Below, piece by piece: positions 1-7,292 of a stretch of 30,710 nt of DNA (position 1 is its first letter; every line of letters starts with the position of its first letter). Both the position numbers and the translations under genes were made by a program. The stretch is from JBEKEX01 sp050013615 (GTDB lineage: Bacteria; Chloroflexota; Anaerolineae; Anaerolineales; Anaerolineaceae): assembly GCA_050013615.1 (NCBI GenBank), contig JBEKEX010000008.1:1-30710 (forward strand), written 5' to 3'. A model generated the notes under the pieces. That model was given only the letters and a program-made list of their open reading frames with translations, was not told where the DNA came from and did not search any database.

Positions 1-525
1 GTCAACACCGACCTGAACATCGGGGATGTGATCGTCTCCAGCAGCAATTGCACCTGGGGATCGGGCTCACCCGGTCCGCTTCTGCCGCTCGCCCCACTCT
101 CCCAGCAAGCCTGGGACGCAGCCGCTCAAGCCTTGCTGCCGGAAGGGGCGCGGCTCGCCGCCGGGACCGCCATCACCACCCGCGGGTCACAGGTCGCACC
201 GGGAACCGTGGCGAGCTTGGCGAACCCCATTCTGGAAATGGAAACGGCCGGCATCGCGCAGGCCGCAATCGAGGCCGGTATCCCGCTCCTGTCCATCCGC
301 GCGATCAGCGATGGCCCTAAAGCCCCTGTCCCCCTCGATCTGGAAGCGATCATGGATGAGCAATACAACCTGCGGATTGGAAAGATCCTTGGCATGGTCA
401 TCCGTAATCCTCGCCTGATCAGCCAATTCCAACCGATGATGCAAAACTCGGCGAAAGCCGCCCGCTGCTGTGCGATTGCAGTTCTTGCCGCCTTGAGCCA
501 AACGGCGCCCATCATTTCCGCTTGA
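1..525 (+). CDS. MTA/SAH nucleosidase-like (PNP_UDP_1) protein, 5' truncated
   Basis: The frame is open from base 1 to a TGA at 523-525, so the gene starts before the window; the in-frame GTG at 28 is internal to the fold. The opening residues (LNIGDVIVSSS) match the strand that precedes the substrate loop in the nucleoside phosphorylase/nucleosidase superfamily. The segment EMETAGIAQAAIEAGIPLLS at about residues 72-91 of the visible part corresponds to the family's ribose-binding motif (usually VEMEAAAIA...), and RAISDGPKAP follows it, as in MTA/SAH nucleosidases where the Asp of that motif is the catalytic acid. These enzymes cleave the N-glycosidic bond of methylthioadenosine, S-adenosylhomocysteine or related nucleosides in the cytoplasm. 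The exact substrate cannot be told without the N-terminal half; futalosine hydrolase-like or plain phosphorylase activity is also possible. The next gene follows after 27 bases. Confidence 0.72.
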   Translation, partial: VNTDLNIGDVIVSSSNCTWGSGSPGPLLPLAPLSQQAWDAAAQALLPEGARLAAGTAITTRGSQVAPGTVASLANPILEMETAGIAQAAIEAGIPLLSIRAISDGPKAPVPLDLEAIMDEQYNLRIGKILGMVIRNPRLISQFQPMMQNSAKAARCCAIAVLAALSQTAPIISA

Positions 526-552
526 CCCAAGCAGATTTTGAAGGAGGTTTCT

Positions 553-876
553 ATGACACTATGCAAAATCACTGTGATCGAGCGGTCTTTTCGAAAAGAA
601 TACGTCGATCTGATCGTGGAGAATGAGCGAAAAAAGACCCTGGGACCTTGCGAGGTCTTCACCGTAGGGCAGACGTTCATCGTCGATCCGATGGTGGGCG
701 TACCGCAAGGTTTCTGCCCCTGGGCGTGGGATGATATTTATAAAGTGCTGGCGGCTTTCTACGCCAACGGCAAATTCGATATGTGGACGCAGGGCGGCGA
801 GGTCGTCATCGCCTGCTGCACCGACGGTACGCGGCCGGTATACTTCAAGATAGAGAAGCTCAAGGAAGCGGCTTAG
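553..876 (+). CDS. TIGR04076 family protein
   Basis: A 107-residue protein starting at the ATG at 553, chosen because AAGGAGG at 541-547 is spaced ideally for it; an in-frame TTG at 538 would place that Shine-Dalgarno inside the gene. The block GFCPWAWDDIYKVL followed by VVIACCTDGTRPVYFKI is the signature of the TIGR04076 family, small cytoplasmic proteins of unknown function with conserved cysteines (here the Cys of FCPW and the CC pair). Length is slightly above the roughly 85-100 residues usual for the family. The function is not known; the Cys pattern allows metal or redox roles, which is inference. It may be cotranscribed with the upstream nucleosidase. An 8-bp hairpin straddles its stop codon. 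Confidence 0.78.
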   Translation: MTLCKITVIERSFRKEYVDLIVENERKKTLGPCEVFTVGQTFIVDPMVGVPQGFCPWAWDDIYKVLAAFYANGKFDMWTQGGEVVIACCTDGTRPVYFKIEKLKEAA

Positions 877-885
877 ACCGCTTCC
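864..885 (+). other. Hairpin straddling the TIGR04076 gene stop codon
   Basis: GGAAGCGG (864-871) and CCGCTTCC (878-885) form a perfect 8-bp stem with a six-base loop that contains most of the TAG stop. There is no T-run after it, so it is not a classic intrinsic terminator. It may protect the 3' end or act in the gap before the convergent acetyltransferase gene. Confidence 0.5.
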
Positions 886-925
886 GTCAGAGTAGGAAAT
901 TGTTTCGAATTCAGAGGCCCAGGGG

Positions 926-1507
926 TCAGTCCAGTCTTAAATACCAGAACAGCATGGCTTCGTCCTCTACAGCCGGGATGGCAGCATAGCCGAAGCGGTG
1001 CACCATGCCCAACTCACAGCCCATGCGGATATAGAAACGGCAGGCCAAAACATTGACGTTTTGCGTCTCGATCTTCATTTGCCTGCAGCCCTTGCTCCTG
1101 GCCCAGGCCGCGGCGTGTCGAAAGAGTGCTGTGCCAATGCCGGTGCCGCGCACGTCCGGCCGGACGCGGATATCCCACAGCACCGCCAGGTCTTGACGTC
1201 CTTCCAACAGGTTCACCTCCGGCGTGTTGAGCGCCACTGCCGCCGCACCCACGTTTCTTCCACCCTCTTTTGCCAGGAAGATGCCCCAATTGGCAACGTC
1301 GAATTTTTCCGGCCAATCCAGCGGAGTCTCGCCGGCGTCATAATCCTTGACGTAGGGCGGTACCACCTTCACTTCACGCATCAACAAGCCGCCCACACCT
1401 TCCATGAACTGCTCGACCTGGTACTTGGAACGCACCTGGAACCGGATGGGGATAGCAGCATATTCCCCCAGTTTACTCGCTGGTATCTTTTGAATCTCAA
1501 TTTTCAT
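926..1507 (-). CDS. GNAT family N-acetyltransferase
   Basis: Encodes 193 residues from the ATG at 1507. A TTG 21 bases further upstream is in frame, but AGGGGTGAT lies just before the ATG and favours it. The acetyl-CoA binding motif A is clear in the second half: DLAVLWDIRVRPDVRGTGIG, with the R-G-x-G-x-G pyrophosphate loop, followed by FRHAAAWARSKGC and the motif B-like stretch with NVLACRFYIRMGCEL. This is the standard GNAT fold that moves an acetyl group from acetyl-CoA to an amine. The N-terminal third (about residues 1-80) is divergent, so the acceptor cannot be named. The gene reads in the same direction as the LarA-like gene upstream, 62 bases away, and may share its transcript. Confidence 0.85.
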   Translation of the reverse strand: MKIEIQKIPASKLGEYAAIPIRFQVRSKYQVEQFMEGVGGLLMREVKVVPPYVKDYDAGETPLDWPEKFDVANWGIFLAKEGGRNVGAAAVALNTPEVNLLEGRQDLAVLWDIRVRPDVRGTGIGTALFRHAAAWARSKGCRQMKIETQNVNVLACRFYIRMGCELGMVHRFGYAAIPAVEDEAMLFWYLRLD

Positions 1508-1569
1508 TTTGTGATCACCCCTATCCAACAGATCCCGGTCGAAAGCCGCCGGGTCTTACCTCCCATATT

Positions 1570-2874
1570 CTAGTCCGGCAATATCGGATATGTCATTCCC
1601 CCATGCGGAAAGACCAACACCTCGGCTTTGCCGGGGAACTTACGGCTGGCGATCTCGATGGCCTCCTGCGGCCGGCTGACGAAGGATGCGAACGGCAGGT
1701 TGGCCTGTGTGGCAGCCGGAATGGTGGGGGCGTACATCAACAACTGGCACTGCACCATGGCCTGAAGCGCAAAGTAAAGGAAGAACTTGTCTTCTTCACC
1801 CATGCCCTGCAGTTTGACCTTGGGCACCAGGGGCAGCAGCAGCGGCGCCAATGCCTTGAGGCCTGAGCGTCCCAGTGGCAGCTTGCGGTTGGCAAGTCCG
1901 AACACGCCCACCCCTTCATCGGCGCGCACGGTGGTGAACATCACACCGCCCGGCTTGACGGCGCGAATGGTGTTAGCCAGCGCCTTCACCCCCTGGCGCA
2001 AATCCTGGTCCATAGGGTGCGAGGCGGTGATGACCACATCGGCCTGGCCCGGCACCTGCACGCCGTAGACGCTGGCGCTGATCTTGGCACCGGCGCGATG
2101 CGCCTCGATGGGATCGCCACAGACTACAGCCACCACTTGCAGTGCGCTGTTCAGCACGGCATTGACGATGAACACCGGCGGTTTGAGCATGCGTCCGGCC
2201 TCTTCCAGGTCGAGGCGCATGGGATTGTCCTCGATGGGCTGCCCGACCATATTGAAGGTGCCCGGCCGGCAATTGAGAGCATGGTTCTTGGCGATCCACG
2301 CCCGCCCGGCCACGCCGGGGAACAAGTTCTTATAACCGCCACCGAAGCTGGCGATGATGTGCGGCTCGATGCAGCCGATGGAGACCACCAGGTCGGCTTC
2401 GGCCACTGTGCGGTTGACGGTCACCGGCACGCCCCGCGTGGACGTGCCCAAGAACACCAGAGAAGGCGAATCGCAATCCTGGTCTTCCCATTTCAACCCA
2501 TCCTGGCCCGTGCGCTGCGCTACTTCGCCGGCGGTCATGCCGCGGTGCACGCCCACCGCAGGGATCACGGTGATGTCTTCCAGCTTCACCCCGCCGCGGC
2601 GCAGCTCATCCAGCACCGGCGGCAGCAGGCGGGCCACCGGCGTGGGGCGGCTGCCATCATCGATCACCAGGGCGATCTTCATGCCGGCCTTGACGCGCTC
2701 AGAAAGTTTCGCCGAACCGGTCGGCCCGGCCAGGCTGCGGACAGTCTCCGCCCGTGTGTCAGGCACGCCGGCGCGGTTGGCCGGCTCCAAAACGCCGGCC
2801 AGGTGCCAGCTTTCCGGCAGTTCGAGCTCCAGCCGCTCACTGCCCCAGGGCAGCATCACTTTGAGATACGACAT
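1570..2874 (-). CDS. LarA-like nickel-pincer lactate racemase family protein (DUF2088)
   Basis: 434 residues, close to the 420-430 usual for LarA. The N-terminal DUF2088 domain carries DDGSRPTP at residues 72-79 and GVHRGMT at 108-114. A second block reads PHIIASFGGGYKNLFPG at 171-187, and NHAL follows at 197-200. In characterised LarA the histidines H108, H174 and H200 and the lysine K184 hold the nickel-pincer nucleotide; here H110, H172, H198 and K182 occupy matching positions, so the active site looks complete. The family interconverts D/L 2-hydroxy acids such as lactate, but members differ in substrate, so lactate is not proven. Cofactor makers LarB, LarC and LarE are not in the window and must be elsewhere if the enzyme is active. 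The start is supported by GGAG about nine bases upstream. Confidence 0.85.
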   Translation of the reverse strand: MSYLKVMLPWGSERLELELPESWHLAGVLEPANRAGVPDTRAETVRSLAGPTGSAKLSERVKAGMKIALVIDDGSRPTPVARLLPPVLDELRRGGVKLEDITVIPAVGVHRGMTAGEVAQRTGQDGLKWEDQDCDSPSLVFLGTSTRGVPVTVNRTVAEADLVVSIGCIEPHIIASFGGGYKNLFPGVAGRAWIAKNHALNCRPGTFNMVGQPIEDNPMRLDLEEAGRMLKPPVFIVNAVLNSALQVVAVVCGDPIEAHRAGAKISASVYGVQVPGQADVVITASHPMDQDLRQGVKALANTIRAVKPGGVMFTTVRADEGVGVFGLANRKLPLGRSGLKALAPLLLPLVPKVKLQGMGEEDKFFLYFALQAMVQCQLLMYAPTIPAATQANLPFASFVSRPQEAIEIASRKFPGKAEVLVFPHGGMTYPILPD

Positions 2875-2973
2875 GACGTCTCCAGGCCTTTATTAAGCGT
2901 CCCCATTCATATCCAAAGTTTACTGTAATTTCGCAAAAAATTGCAAGTGCCGAATAAGAATTAAGGGAGTCAG

Positions 2974-3016
2974 CCCTTGACAGGGTAGCCCTTAGCAGGG
3001 CAAACCCTTAATAGGG
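2974..3016. repeat. Three tandem mini-palindromes CCCT-N4-AGGG
   Basis: CCCTTGACAGGG (2974-2985), CCCTTAGCAGGG (2989-3000) and CCCTTAATAGGG (3005-3016) repeat with 15- and 16-base steps. Each is a 4-bp inverted repeat with a variable four-base loop. They lie between the LarA-like gene and the 3' end of the small membrane protein gene, beside a long hairpin at 3023-3052. They may be a protein-binding array or slipped-strand duplications; neither is shown. Confidence 0.75.
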
Positions 3017-3022
3017 TAAACA

Positions 3023-3052
3023 GCAGGCACAAACCGGACGATTTGTGCCTGC
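3023..3052 (-). terminator. 11-bp hairpin, possible terminator of the small membrane protein gene
   Basis: GCAGGCACAAA (3023-3033) pairs perfectly with TTTGTGCCTGC (3042-3052) around an eight-base loop. It lies 30 bases past the stop of the minus-strand gene at 3083-3427. The minus-strand bases after the stem (TGTTTACC) are only weakly T-rich, so termination is probable but not certain. Confidence 0.5.
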
Positions 3053-3082
3053 CACTGGAACTTCCCACTATCATGCGGTCTT

Positions 3083-3427
3083 TTATGCCTGAGGCTTGGG
3101 TGTGGCCTGCAGCAGTGTCGCGGTGGCGCGGGTGTTCTCTTCCATGGCGATCAGCAAATAGAACAACTCGCCGATGCCATAAGTCATCAACGCCGACAAG
3201 CCCCCACCGATCAGGATCACCAGAGCGGACACAATCCCCACAAAAAGGCCGGCTCCGCCCATGTTGCCCATACCCGACGAGGAGAACAGGGTATCCAGCA
3301 CCGATCCGCCCGCGAAAGCGCCAATGATCGCACCAAAAAAGCCTAAAATTGTCCCTATGCCGATGATAATGCCCACAATCTTATAGACCGTACCGACAAT
3401 ACGCAATGCACCGAACCGTTTCTTCAT
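3083..3427 (-). CDS. Small two-segment membrane protein, unknown function
   Basis: 114 residues starting at an ATG with a near-perfect AGGAGGTT eight bases upstream. A basic N-terminus (MKKRFGALR) leads into a glycine- and isoleucine-rich hydrophobic segment at about 12-40. A short polar linker rich in Ser, Gly and Met (about 45-58) and a second long hydrophobic region at about 59-95 follow. The C-terminus (EENTRATATLLQATPKPQA) is soluble. By the positive-inside rule the short N-terminus is probably cytoplasmic. I do not recognise a named family with confidence; similar small glycine-rich membrane proteins are seen in Chloroflexota. It stands alone between a hairpin and a divergent DUF1697 gene, so context gives no function. 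Confidence 0.72.
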   Translation of the reverse strand: MKKRFGALRIVGTVYKIVGIIIGIGTILGFFGAIIGAFAGGSVLDTLFSSSGMGNMGGAGLFVGIVSALVILIGGGLSALMTYGIGELFYLLIAMEENTRATATLLQATPKPQA

Positions 3428-3579
3428 GATAACCTCCTAAAAAATATCGCGGGCGGAGCAAAACCCACCTCTCCCCTGCTATGTGTATAATGTATAACAG
3501 GTTCGAGAAAAAAGCAACCGGCAGTCTGACGTTGCCCTTTGCCAGACAAGGCCGGAATCCATCAAGGAAGAGCAGGTCG

Positions 3580-4128
3580 ATGGCACCCTTCATCTCGATG
3601 CTGCGCGGCATCAACGTCGGCGGCCAAAACAGGATCAAGATGCCGGAGCTCAAAGCGCTGTACGAATCGCTGGGCCTGGCCAGCGTGGCCACTTACCTCC
3701 AGAGCGGGAATGTGGTCTTCGACAGTGATGCCACGGACGCGGCACGGATTTCCAAAATGATCGAAACCGGGATAAAGCGTGCCCTCGGCCTTTCCGTGCA
3801 GGTCTTGATGCGTGACGCGGGCCGGTTCCGGCAGATCATCGCCGCCAACCCGTTCCACACCCGGCGGAACGAAGACCCCACCAAATTGCATGTCACCTTT
3901 CTGGCAGCCACCCCCTCCGCCGAGGCCATCACCGCGCTGGGCAGCACCCGCGACCATGCCGACGAGTTCATCGTCGCAGGGACGGAAATCTACCTCTCCT
4001 GCCCCAACGGTTATGGGAAGACAAAATTCTCCAACACGTTCTTCGAGAAAAAGTTGGGCATGGCAGCCACCACGCGCAACTGGAATACGGTGACGGCGCT
4101 GTACCAGTTGGCAGAGGAAAAGCGCTAA
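3580..4128 (+). CDS. DUF1697 domain-containing protein
   Basis: 182 residues from the ATG at 3580. A longer in-frame reading starts at 3481, but its first 33 residues are basic and family-atypical, whereas the DUF1697 fold classically opens with a short strand like FISMLRGINVGG, seen right after the ATG at 3580 (AGGAAG about ten bases upstream). Further family marks are IKMPELKALYESLGL, the YLQSGNVVF block, and the C-terminal NGYGKTKFSNTFFEKKLG with TTRNWNTV. DUF1697 proteins are cytoplasmic, widespread and without an assigned biochemical function. Length is normal for the family. A TATAAT at 3486-3491 may be the promoter -10. It probably forms a single-gene unit, as a separate TATAAT lies before the following hydrolase. 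Confidence 0.87.
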   Translation: MAPFISMLRGINVGGQNRIKMPELKALYESLGLASVATYLQSGNVVFDSDATDAARISKMIETGIKRALGLSVQVLMRDAGRFRQIIAANPFHTRRNEDPTKLHVTFLAATPSAEAITALGSTRDHADEFIVAGTEIYLSCPNGYGKTKFSNTFFEKKLGMAATTRNWNTVTALYQLAEEKR

Positions 4129-4215
4129 GCAGAAGCATTTCTCTTAAAACACGGCAAGTGGTTATAATCATCCATAGTAATAGATATCCTCACGACCGAT
4201 ACAAAAGGGAAAAAT

Positions 4216-5013
4216 ATGGAACTCGAAGCAGGACTCCTGGAACGCAACGGAGCAACCATTCACTATTGGACCGGCGGCAAGGCCGGCGCGCCGCTGGTGG
4301 TCTTCACGCACGGCGCCACCATTGACCATCACGAATGGGACGCCACGTTGCCCCTGGTGGGCGAGAAGTTCCGTGTGCTAACGTGGGACGTGCGCGGCCA
4401 TGGGCTGTCACGCCCGGCCGACTTCACCCTGCGCGCCGCCGAAGACGACCTGCTGGCGCTGCTCGATCAACAACAGGCGGGCCAGGCGGTCTTCGTCGGG
4501 CACTCCATGGGCGGCAACCTGCACCAGGAGCTGGTCTTCCACCATCCCGAGCGGGTGAAAGCCATGGCCTTCCTGGATTGCACTTGGAACTTTCAGAAGC
4601 TCACGGCATTGGAATCGTTAAGCCTGGGCATCGCCGAGCCGGTCTTCAGGCTCTATCCGTACAAGACGCTGGTGGACCAATCGCTGGCGCTGGTGGTGAC
4701 CTCGAAAGAATCGCAGGAACTCTTGCGCCCGGCGATGGAAGCCCTGAGCAAAGAGGATTACATCCAGATCATGATAGCGACCGCGGCCTGCCTGCATTAC
4801 GTGCCGGGGTACAAGATCAACAAGCCGCTGCTGCTGATGGTGGGTGACAAGGACATGACCGGGAACATCCGCAAGGCCATGCCGGCGTGGGCAAAACAAG
4901 AGCCCGACTGCCGCTTTGTGGTCATCCCGAACGCCAAACATGGCGCCAACCTCGATAACCCCGACTTCTTCCACAAGACCCTGCTGGATTTCCTGATCAG
5001 CCGCTGCTTGTAA
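4216..5013 (+). CDS. Alpha/beta hydrolase
   Basis: 265 residues of the alpha/beta hydrolase fold. The oxyanion region is FTHGATIDHHEWD (about 30-42), the strand 4 motif is WDVRGHGLS (57-65), and the nucleophile elbow is GHSMGG (95-100) with Ser97. Candidate acids are Asp211 or Asp213 in MVGDKDMTG, and His242 in NAKHGANLDNP completes the triad. A cap region lies at about 125-195. Such enzymes hydrolyse esters, lactones or similar bonds in the cytoplasm; the substrate cannot be read from sequence. No signal peptide is seen. The start has AAAAGGGA upstream and a TATAAT at 4163-4168. The gene ends at a strong intrinsic terminator, so it looks monocistronic. Confidence 0.9.
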   Translation: MELEAGLLERNGATIHYWTGGKAGAPLVVFTHGATIDHHEWDATLPLVGEKFRVLTWDVRGHGLSRPADFTLRAAEDDLLALLDQQQAGQAVFVGHSMGGNLHQELVFHHPERVKAMAFLDCTWNFQKLTALESLSLGIAEPVFRLYPYKTLVDQSLALVVTSKESQELLRPAMEALSKEDYIQIMIATAACLHYVPGYKINKPLLLMVGDKDMTGNIRKAMPAWAKQEPDCRFVVIPNAKHGANLDNPDFFHKTLLDFLISRCL

Positions 5014-5038
5014 GGCAATGCCTGATGAAGTGAATAAG

Positions 5039-5069
5039 AAAGTCCTCTTGCAAAAAAGAGGACTTTTTT
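5039..5069 (+). terminator. Intrinsic terminator of the alpha/beta hydrolase gene
   Basis: AAAGTCCTCTT (5039-5049) pairs with AAGAGGACTTT (5056-5066) around loop GCAAAA, followed by a T-run to 5069. It lies 26 bases after the stop codon. Confidence 0.92.
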
Positions 5070-5071
5070 GA

Positions 5072-5099
5072 TTGATTATTTTTGAAGGGTAGCTATAAT
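5072..5099 (+). promoter_or_regulatory. Promoter of the Rieske gene
   Basis: TTGATT (5072-5077), a 16-base spacer and TATAAT (5094-5099) sit directly after the upstream terminator and about 85 bases before the Rieske start codon. Confidence 0.65.
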
Positions 5100-5184
5100 T
5101 GGGAGACAGGGAAGGCAATCCCGCTTGCAAGCAGCAGTCAATTATATATCAGCGCCCTGCTCGATGATCCCAAAGGAGATAAAA

Positions 5185-5517
5185 ATGGACTATGTAAAAG
5201 TTGTCGACATATCTCAGTTGCCACCAAACAAAATGATCATCGTCGTCGTGGGCGGCAAGGAAGTCCTCCTGGCGAATGTGGATGGTTCCTACTATGCCAT
5301 CGCCAATAAGTGCACACATCTTGGCGGCTCATTGGTAACAGGCGTCCTGGAGGGAAGCATCGTTACATGCCCGAGACATGGTGCTCGATTCGATCTAAAG
5401 ACAGGGAAAGCCGTTGGCGAGGCGAAGATCGGATTTATGAAAATGAAGGTTAAAGATGAAGCGGGTTACACAGTCAAGGTCGAAGGAACAGATATCCTGG
5501 TGGGAATACCTGATTAA
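5185..5517 (+). CDS. Rieske [2Fe-2S] ferredoxin
   Basis: 110 residues from the ATG at 5185, selected by AAAGGAGAT just upstream; an in-frame start at 5125 lacks a Shine-Dalgarno. The cluster ligands are plain: CTHLGG (Cys43, His45) and CPRHGARF (Cys62, His65), the two Cys-x-His / Cys-x2-His boxes of a Rieske centre. Length and the lack of any membrane segment fit the soluble biphenyl-dioxygenase-type or NirD-like ferredoxins, which pass electrons to a partner oxygenase or reductase. No oxygenase subunit or ferredoxin reductase lies beside it, so the partner is unknown. It is preceded by its own promoter and followed by a 270-base gap, and so is probably transcribed alone. Confidence 0.92.
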   Translation: MDYVKVVDISQLPPNKMIIVVVGGKEVLLANVDGSYYAIANKCTHLGGSLVTGVLEGSIVTCPRHGARFDLKTGKAVGEAKIGFMKMKVKDEAGYTVKVEGTDILVGIPD

Positions 5518-5598
5518 GGGGAAACGCTACTGCCATATTGACCGGTCTTTTTACTTCGATCACGCCTTTCACCTGCCAGTTCGTCGACGCTTTTTTGG

Positions 5599-5626
5599 TT
5601 GAATATTATTGACAAGTTGCTATAAT
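5599..5626 (+). promoter_or_regulatory. Promoter upstream of the accessory region
   Basis: TTGAAT (5599-5604), a 16-base spacer and TATAAT (5621-5626). It precedes the three-TM protein gene by about 165 bases and stands at the left border of the AT-rich, all-plus-strand accessory genes, where it could drive several of them. The rest of 5518-5790 shows no gene. Confidence 0.6.
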
Positions 5627-5790
5627 GATTAATAGAAAGGGGGATAGGAAAGAAGCCCCCAAGCAGAAAATGTTTTGACCACACAGTACCACCTGCTTAC
5701 AATATCAATGCGGCATTTCAACAGAATAGAACCAATAATTAAGCAATGAGGGTTTCCGACTCTTAAATCTGAAAGTGGAGGAATCCGCTA

Positions 5791-6246
5791 ATGCCTGAAA
5801 ATGGTCTGCCCTACAATAATTATGTAAAAGAACGCGAAATGCTCTCCCAGATGGAAAGCACAAACTACGACAACTACGAAAAAGCAATCCTGACATTGTC
5901 TGCTGCTTTTCTGGCATTTTCCATTTCCTTTCTGGGACTCTTTAGCTCAAGACTCAGCACCGGAACAGGCTATCTCGCCTTTCACAATTTATCTATCCTT
6001 ACCTCTTCTTGGATTTCCTTTGCAGCATCAGTTCTCAGCACTTTGAGCTGTTCTCTGGTCGGCGCTATTGCCATTCGAAAAGAGGTCGTTAAACTTGAGA
6101 AAGCACTCCAAGACACAAATGCGCTGAAACAAAACAACCCCTGGACCACTGCTGAATATTGCCTGTATATAATCGCTGGCATTAGTTTCTTGGCTGGCGT
6201 TGCACTGCTTCTAATATTTTGCGCAACCAATATTGAGGTTTTTTAG
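5791..6246 (+). CDS. Hypothetical three-TM membrane protein
   Basis: 151 residues; GGAGGAA about 12 bases upstream supports the ATG at 5791. The N-terminal 32 residues are polar and acidic-aromatic (KEREMLSQMESTNYDNYEKA). Hydrophobic segments lie at about 33-52, 70-95 and 122-145. A charged loop (RKEVVKLEKALQDTNALKQ, about 96-115) that could be a short coiled coil sits between the second and third. I recognise no family. The gene is AT-rich relative to the genes at 1-5000 and opens the accessory region. The next small gene begins 14 bases after its stop, so the two form an operon-like pair. A small membrane protein beside a soluble peptide could be a toxin/immunity or effector pair, but nothing in the sequence proves that. 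Confidence 0.68.
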   Translation: MPENGLPYNNYVKEREMLSQMESTNYDNYEKAILTLSAAFLAFSISFLGLFSSRLSTGTGYLAFHNLSILTSSWISFAASVLSTLSCSLVGAIAIRKEVVKLEKALQDTNALKQNNPWTTAEYCLYIIAGISFLAGVALLLIFCATNIEVF

Positions 6247-6260
6247 TAGAAAGGGTAATA

Positions 6261-6455
6261 ATGGATAAAAAGATTACTCCATCAATCATGAGTTATCGTA
6301 GTAAACAGCCTAAAGGGCTTCCAAACAAATCTTTACCTAAACCTGAAATTACAAGAACGATCACTCCAAGGCCATTGGTTTTTCCTAAAACACCATCAGA
6401 ACCAACTATTGCTCCACCACGACCTCTAGTACCGCCAAAACCGAAAAAACACTAA
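6261..6455 (+). CDS. Proline-rich small protein, unknown
   Basis: 64 residues, of which roughly a quarter are proline, with many lysines and no hydrophobic core (PKPEITRTITPRPLVF, then APPRPLVPPKPKKH at the C-terminus). It starts 14 bases after the three-TM gene with a GAAAGGG Shine-Dalgarno, so it is probably cotranslated with it. The repeated PRPLV-type units (at about 37-41 and 53-57) suggest an extended, disordered, possibly protein-binding or cell-envelope-associated chain. No signal peptide is seen. No family is recognised. It could be non-functional coding sequence, but the spacing and Shine-Dalgarno argue for a real gene. Confidence 0.55.
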   Translation: MDKKITPSIMSYRSKQPKGLPNKSLPKPEITRTITPRPLVFPKTPSEPTIAPPRPLVPPKPKKH

Positions 6456-6463
6456 TCTCTCTT

Positions 6464-6560
6464 ATCTGGCATGATCTGCAGCGAAGCCTTTTTAATCGTC
6501 GAATATCAATTTCAGTGCACAATGGCACCGCCTTTTGCCGCTGAGATTCATATGTTAGGC
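6464..6560 (+). repeat. attC-like imperfect hairpin ending in GTTAGGC
   Basis: The left arm ATCTGCAGCG (6474-6483) pairs with CGCTGAGAT (6539-6547) leaving one G bulged out. Outside it CTGGCAT (6465-6471) can pair with ATGTTAG (6552-6558) using two G-T pairs. The right end is GTTAGGC (6554-6560), a perfect match to the integron core GTTRRRY, 19 bases before the next ATG. The left core ATCTGGC departs from RYYYAAC in two of three invariant bases, so this would be a degenerate site. An inner GTGC/GCAC stem lies near 6514-6527. Confidence 0.4.
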
Positions 6561-6579
6561 CGCTAAAAATGTTAATAAA

Positions 6580-7257
6580 ATGACAGAAGCCGCCAATAAT
6601 CCTCCGCAAAAGAGAATCTTGTTTTGCAACTTCTGCAAAACAGAGACTAATCATGTATGCCAATCAGAATACTCAATAGTGCGCGAGTACGAAAGAGATT
6701 TTTGGGAAGAAAAAAGATATCGGTTATGGATTTGTGCGGGGTGCGATAATGCCATACTAGAAGTAGCATATCAAGATGCTGGCTATGGAAGCGAAGATAA
6801 TTGGGATATAAATTATTATCCTAAACAAGAAGAAAATGATCTCGTTGCTAAATCTTTTATAAAACTTTCTCCTAAACTTAATAATTTATATCGCGAAACC
6901 ATTCAATCCTTCAATAACGGTCTTGCTATATTATGCGCAGCTGGTTTACGAGCGCTTATTGAAGGAATATGCGATGACAAAGGAATGGAAGGTAAAAACT
7001 TAGAGGCAAAGATTGATAGCTTAAAGAATATATTACCCGCTAATATTGTCACAAACATACATGGCTTTCGTTTCATTGGGAATGCCGCAATCCATGAATT
7101 GAATCCACCTAAAATTGAAGCTCTTCAACTTGCCATAGAAATCGTAGAAGATCTACTAAATTTCTTGTATGAATTGGACTATAAAACAAGCCGATTGAGT
7201 CGGTACAGGCAAACTGGCTCAATTTATGAACCACCTCCGCCACCTAAAAAATCATGA
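6580..7257 (+). CDS. Zinc-ribbon DUF4145 (HEPN-like) protein
   Basis: 225 residues. The N-terminus holds a zinc ribbon: CNFC at 16-19 and CAGC at 52-55. The C-terminal helical part from about 100 carries the DUF4145 pattern: YRETIQSFNNGLAILCAAGL, then RALIEGICDD, then IDSLKNILP, then GFRFIGNAAIH at 162-172, where Arg164 and His172 stand where DUF4145 and related HEPN proteins keep their conserved R...H pair. HEPN domains are often RNases or scaffolds in phage-defence and toxin systems, and DUF4145 proteins frequently sit near restriction genes; a defence role here is inference. The C-terminal tail has a run of prolines followed by lysines. The gene is AT-rich, starts 19 bases after a GTTAGGC core and has only a poor Shine-Dalgarno. 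Confidence 0.83.
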   Translation: MTEAANNPPQKRILFCNFCKTETNHVCQSEYSIVREYERDFWEEKRYRLWICAGCDNAILEVAYQDAGYGSEDNWDINYYPKQEENDLVAKSFIKLSPKLNNLYRETIQSFNNGLAILCAAGLRALIEGICDDKGMEGKNLEAKIDSLKNILPANIVTNIHGFRFIGNAAIHELNPPKIEALQLAIEIVEDLLNFLYELDYKTSRLSRYRQTGSIYEPPPPPKKS

Positions 7258-7292
7258 TTATTATGGGGAAAGTGATCTCATCCTATCGCCGA

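Noticed and set aside
126..680. 184-codon minus-strand open frame
   Set aside because: Overlaps both the nucleosidase and the TIGR04076 genes on the other strand, each of which has family motifs.
2017..2928. 303-codon plus-strand open frame
   Set aside because: Antisense shadow of the LarA-like gene; very rich in His, Arg and Ala with no recognisable fold.
5610..5626. TTGACA followed by TATAAT
   Set aside because: Only six bases separate them; TTGAAT at 5599 has the correct 16-base spacing instead.
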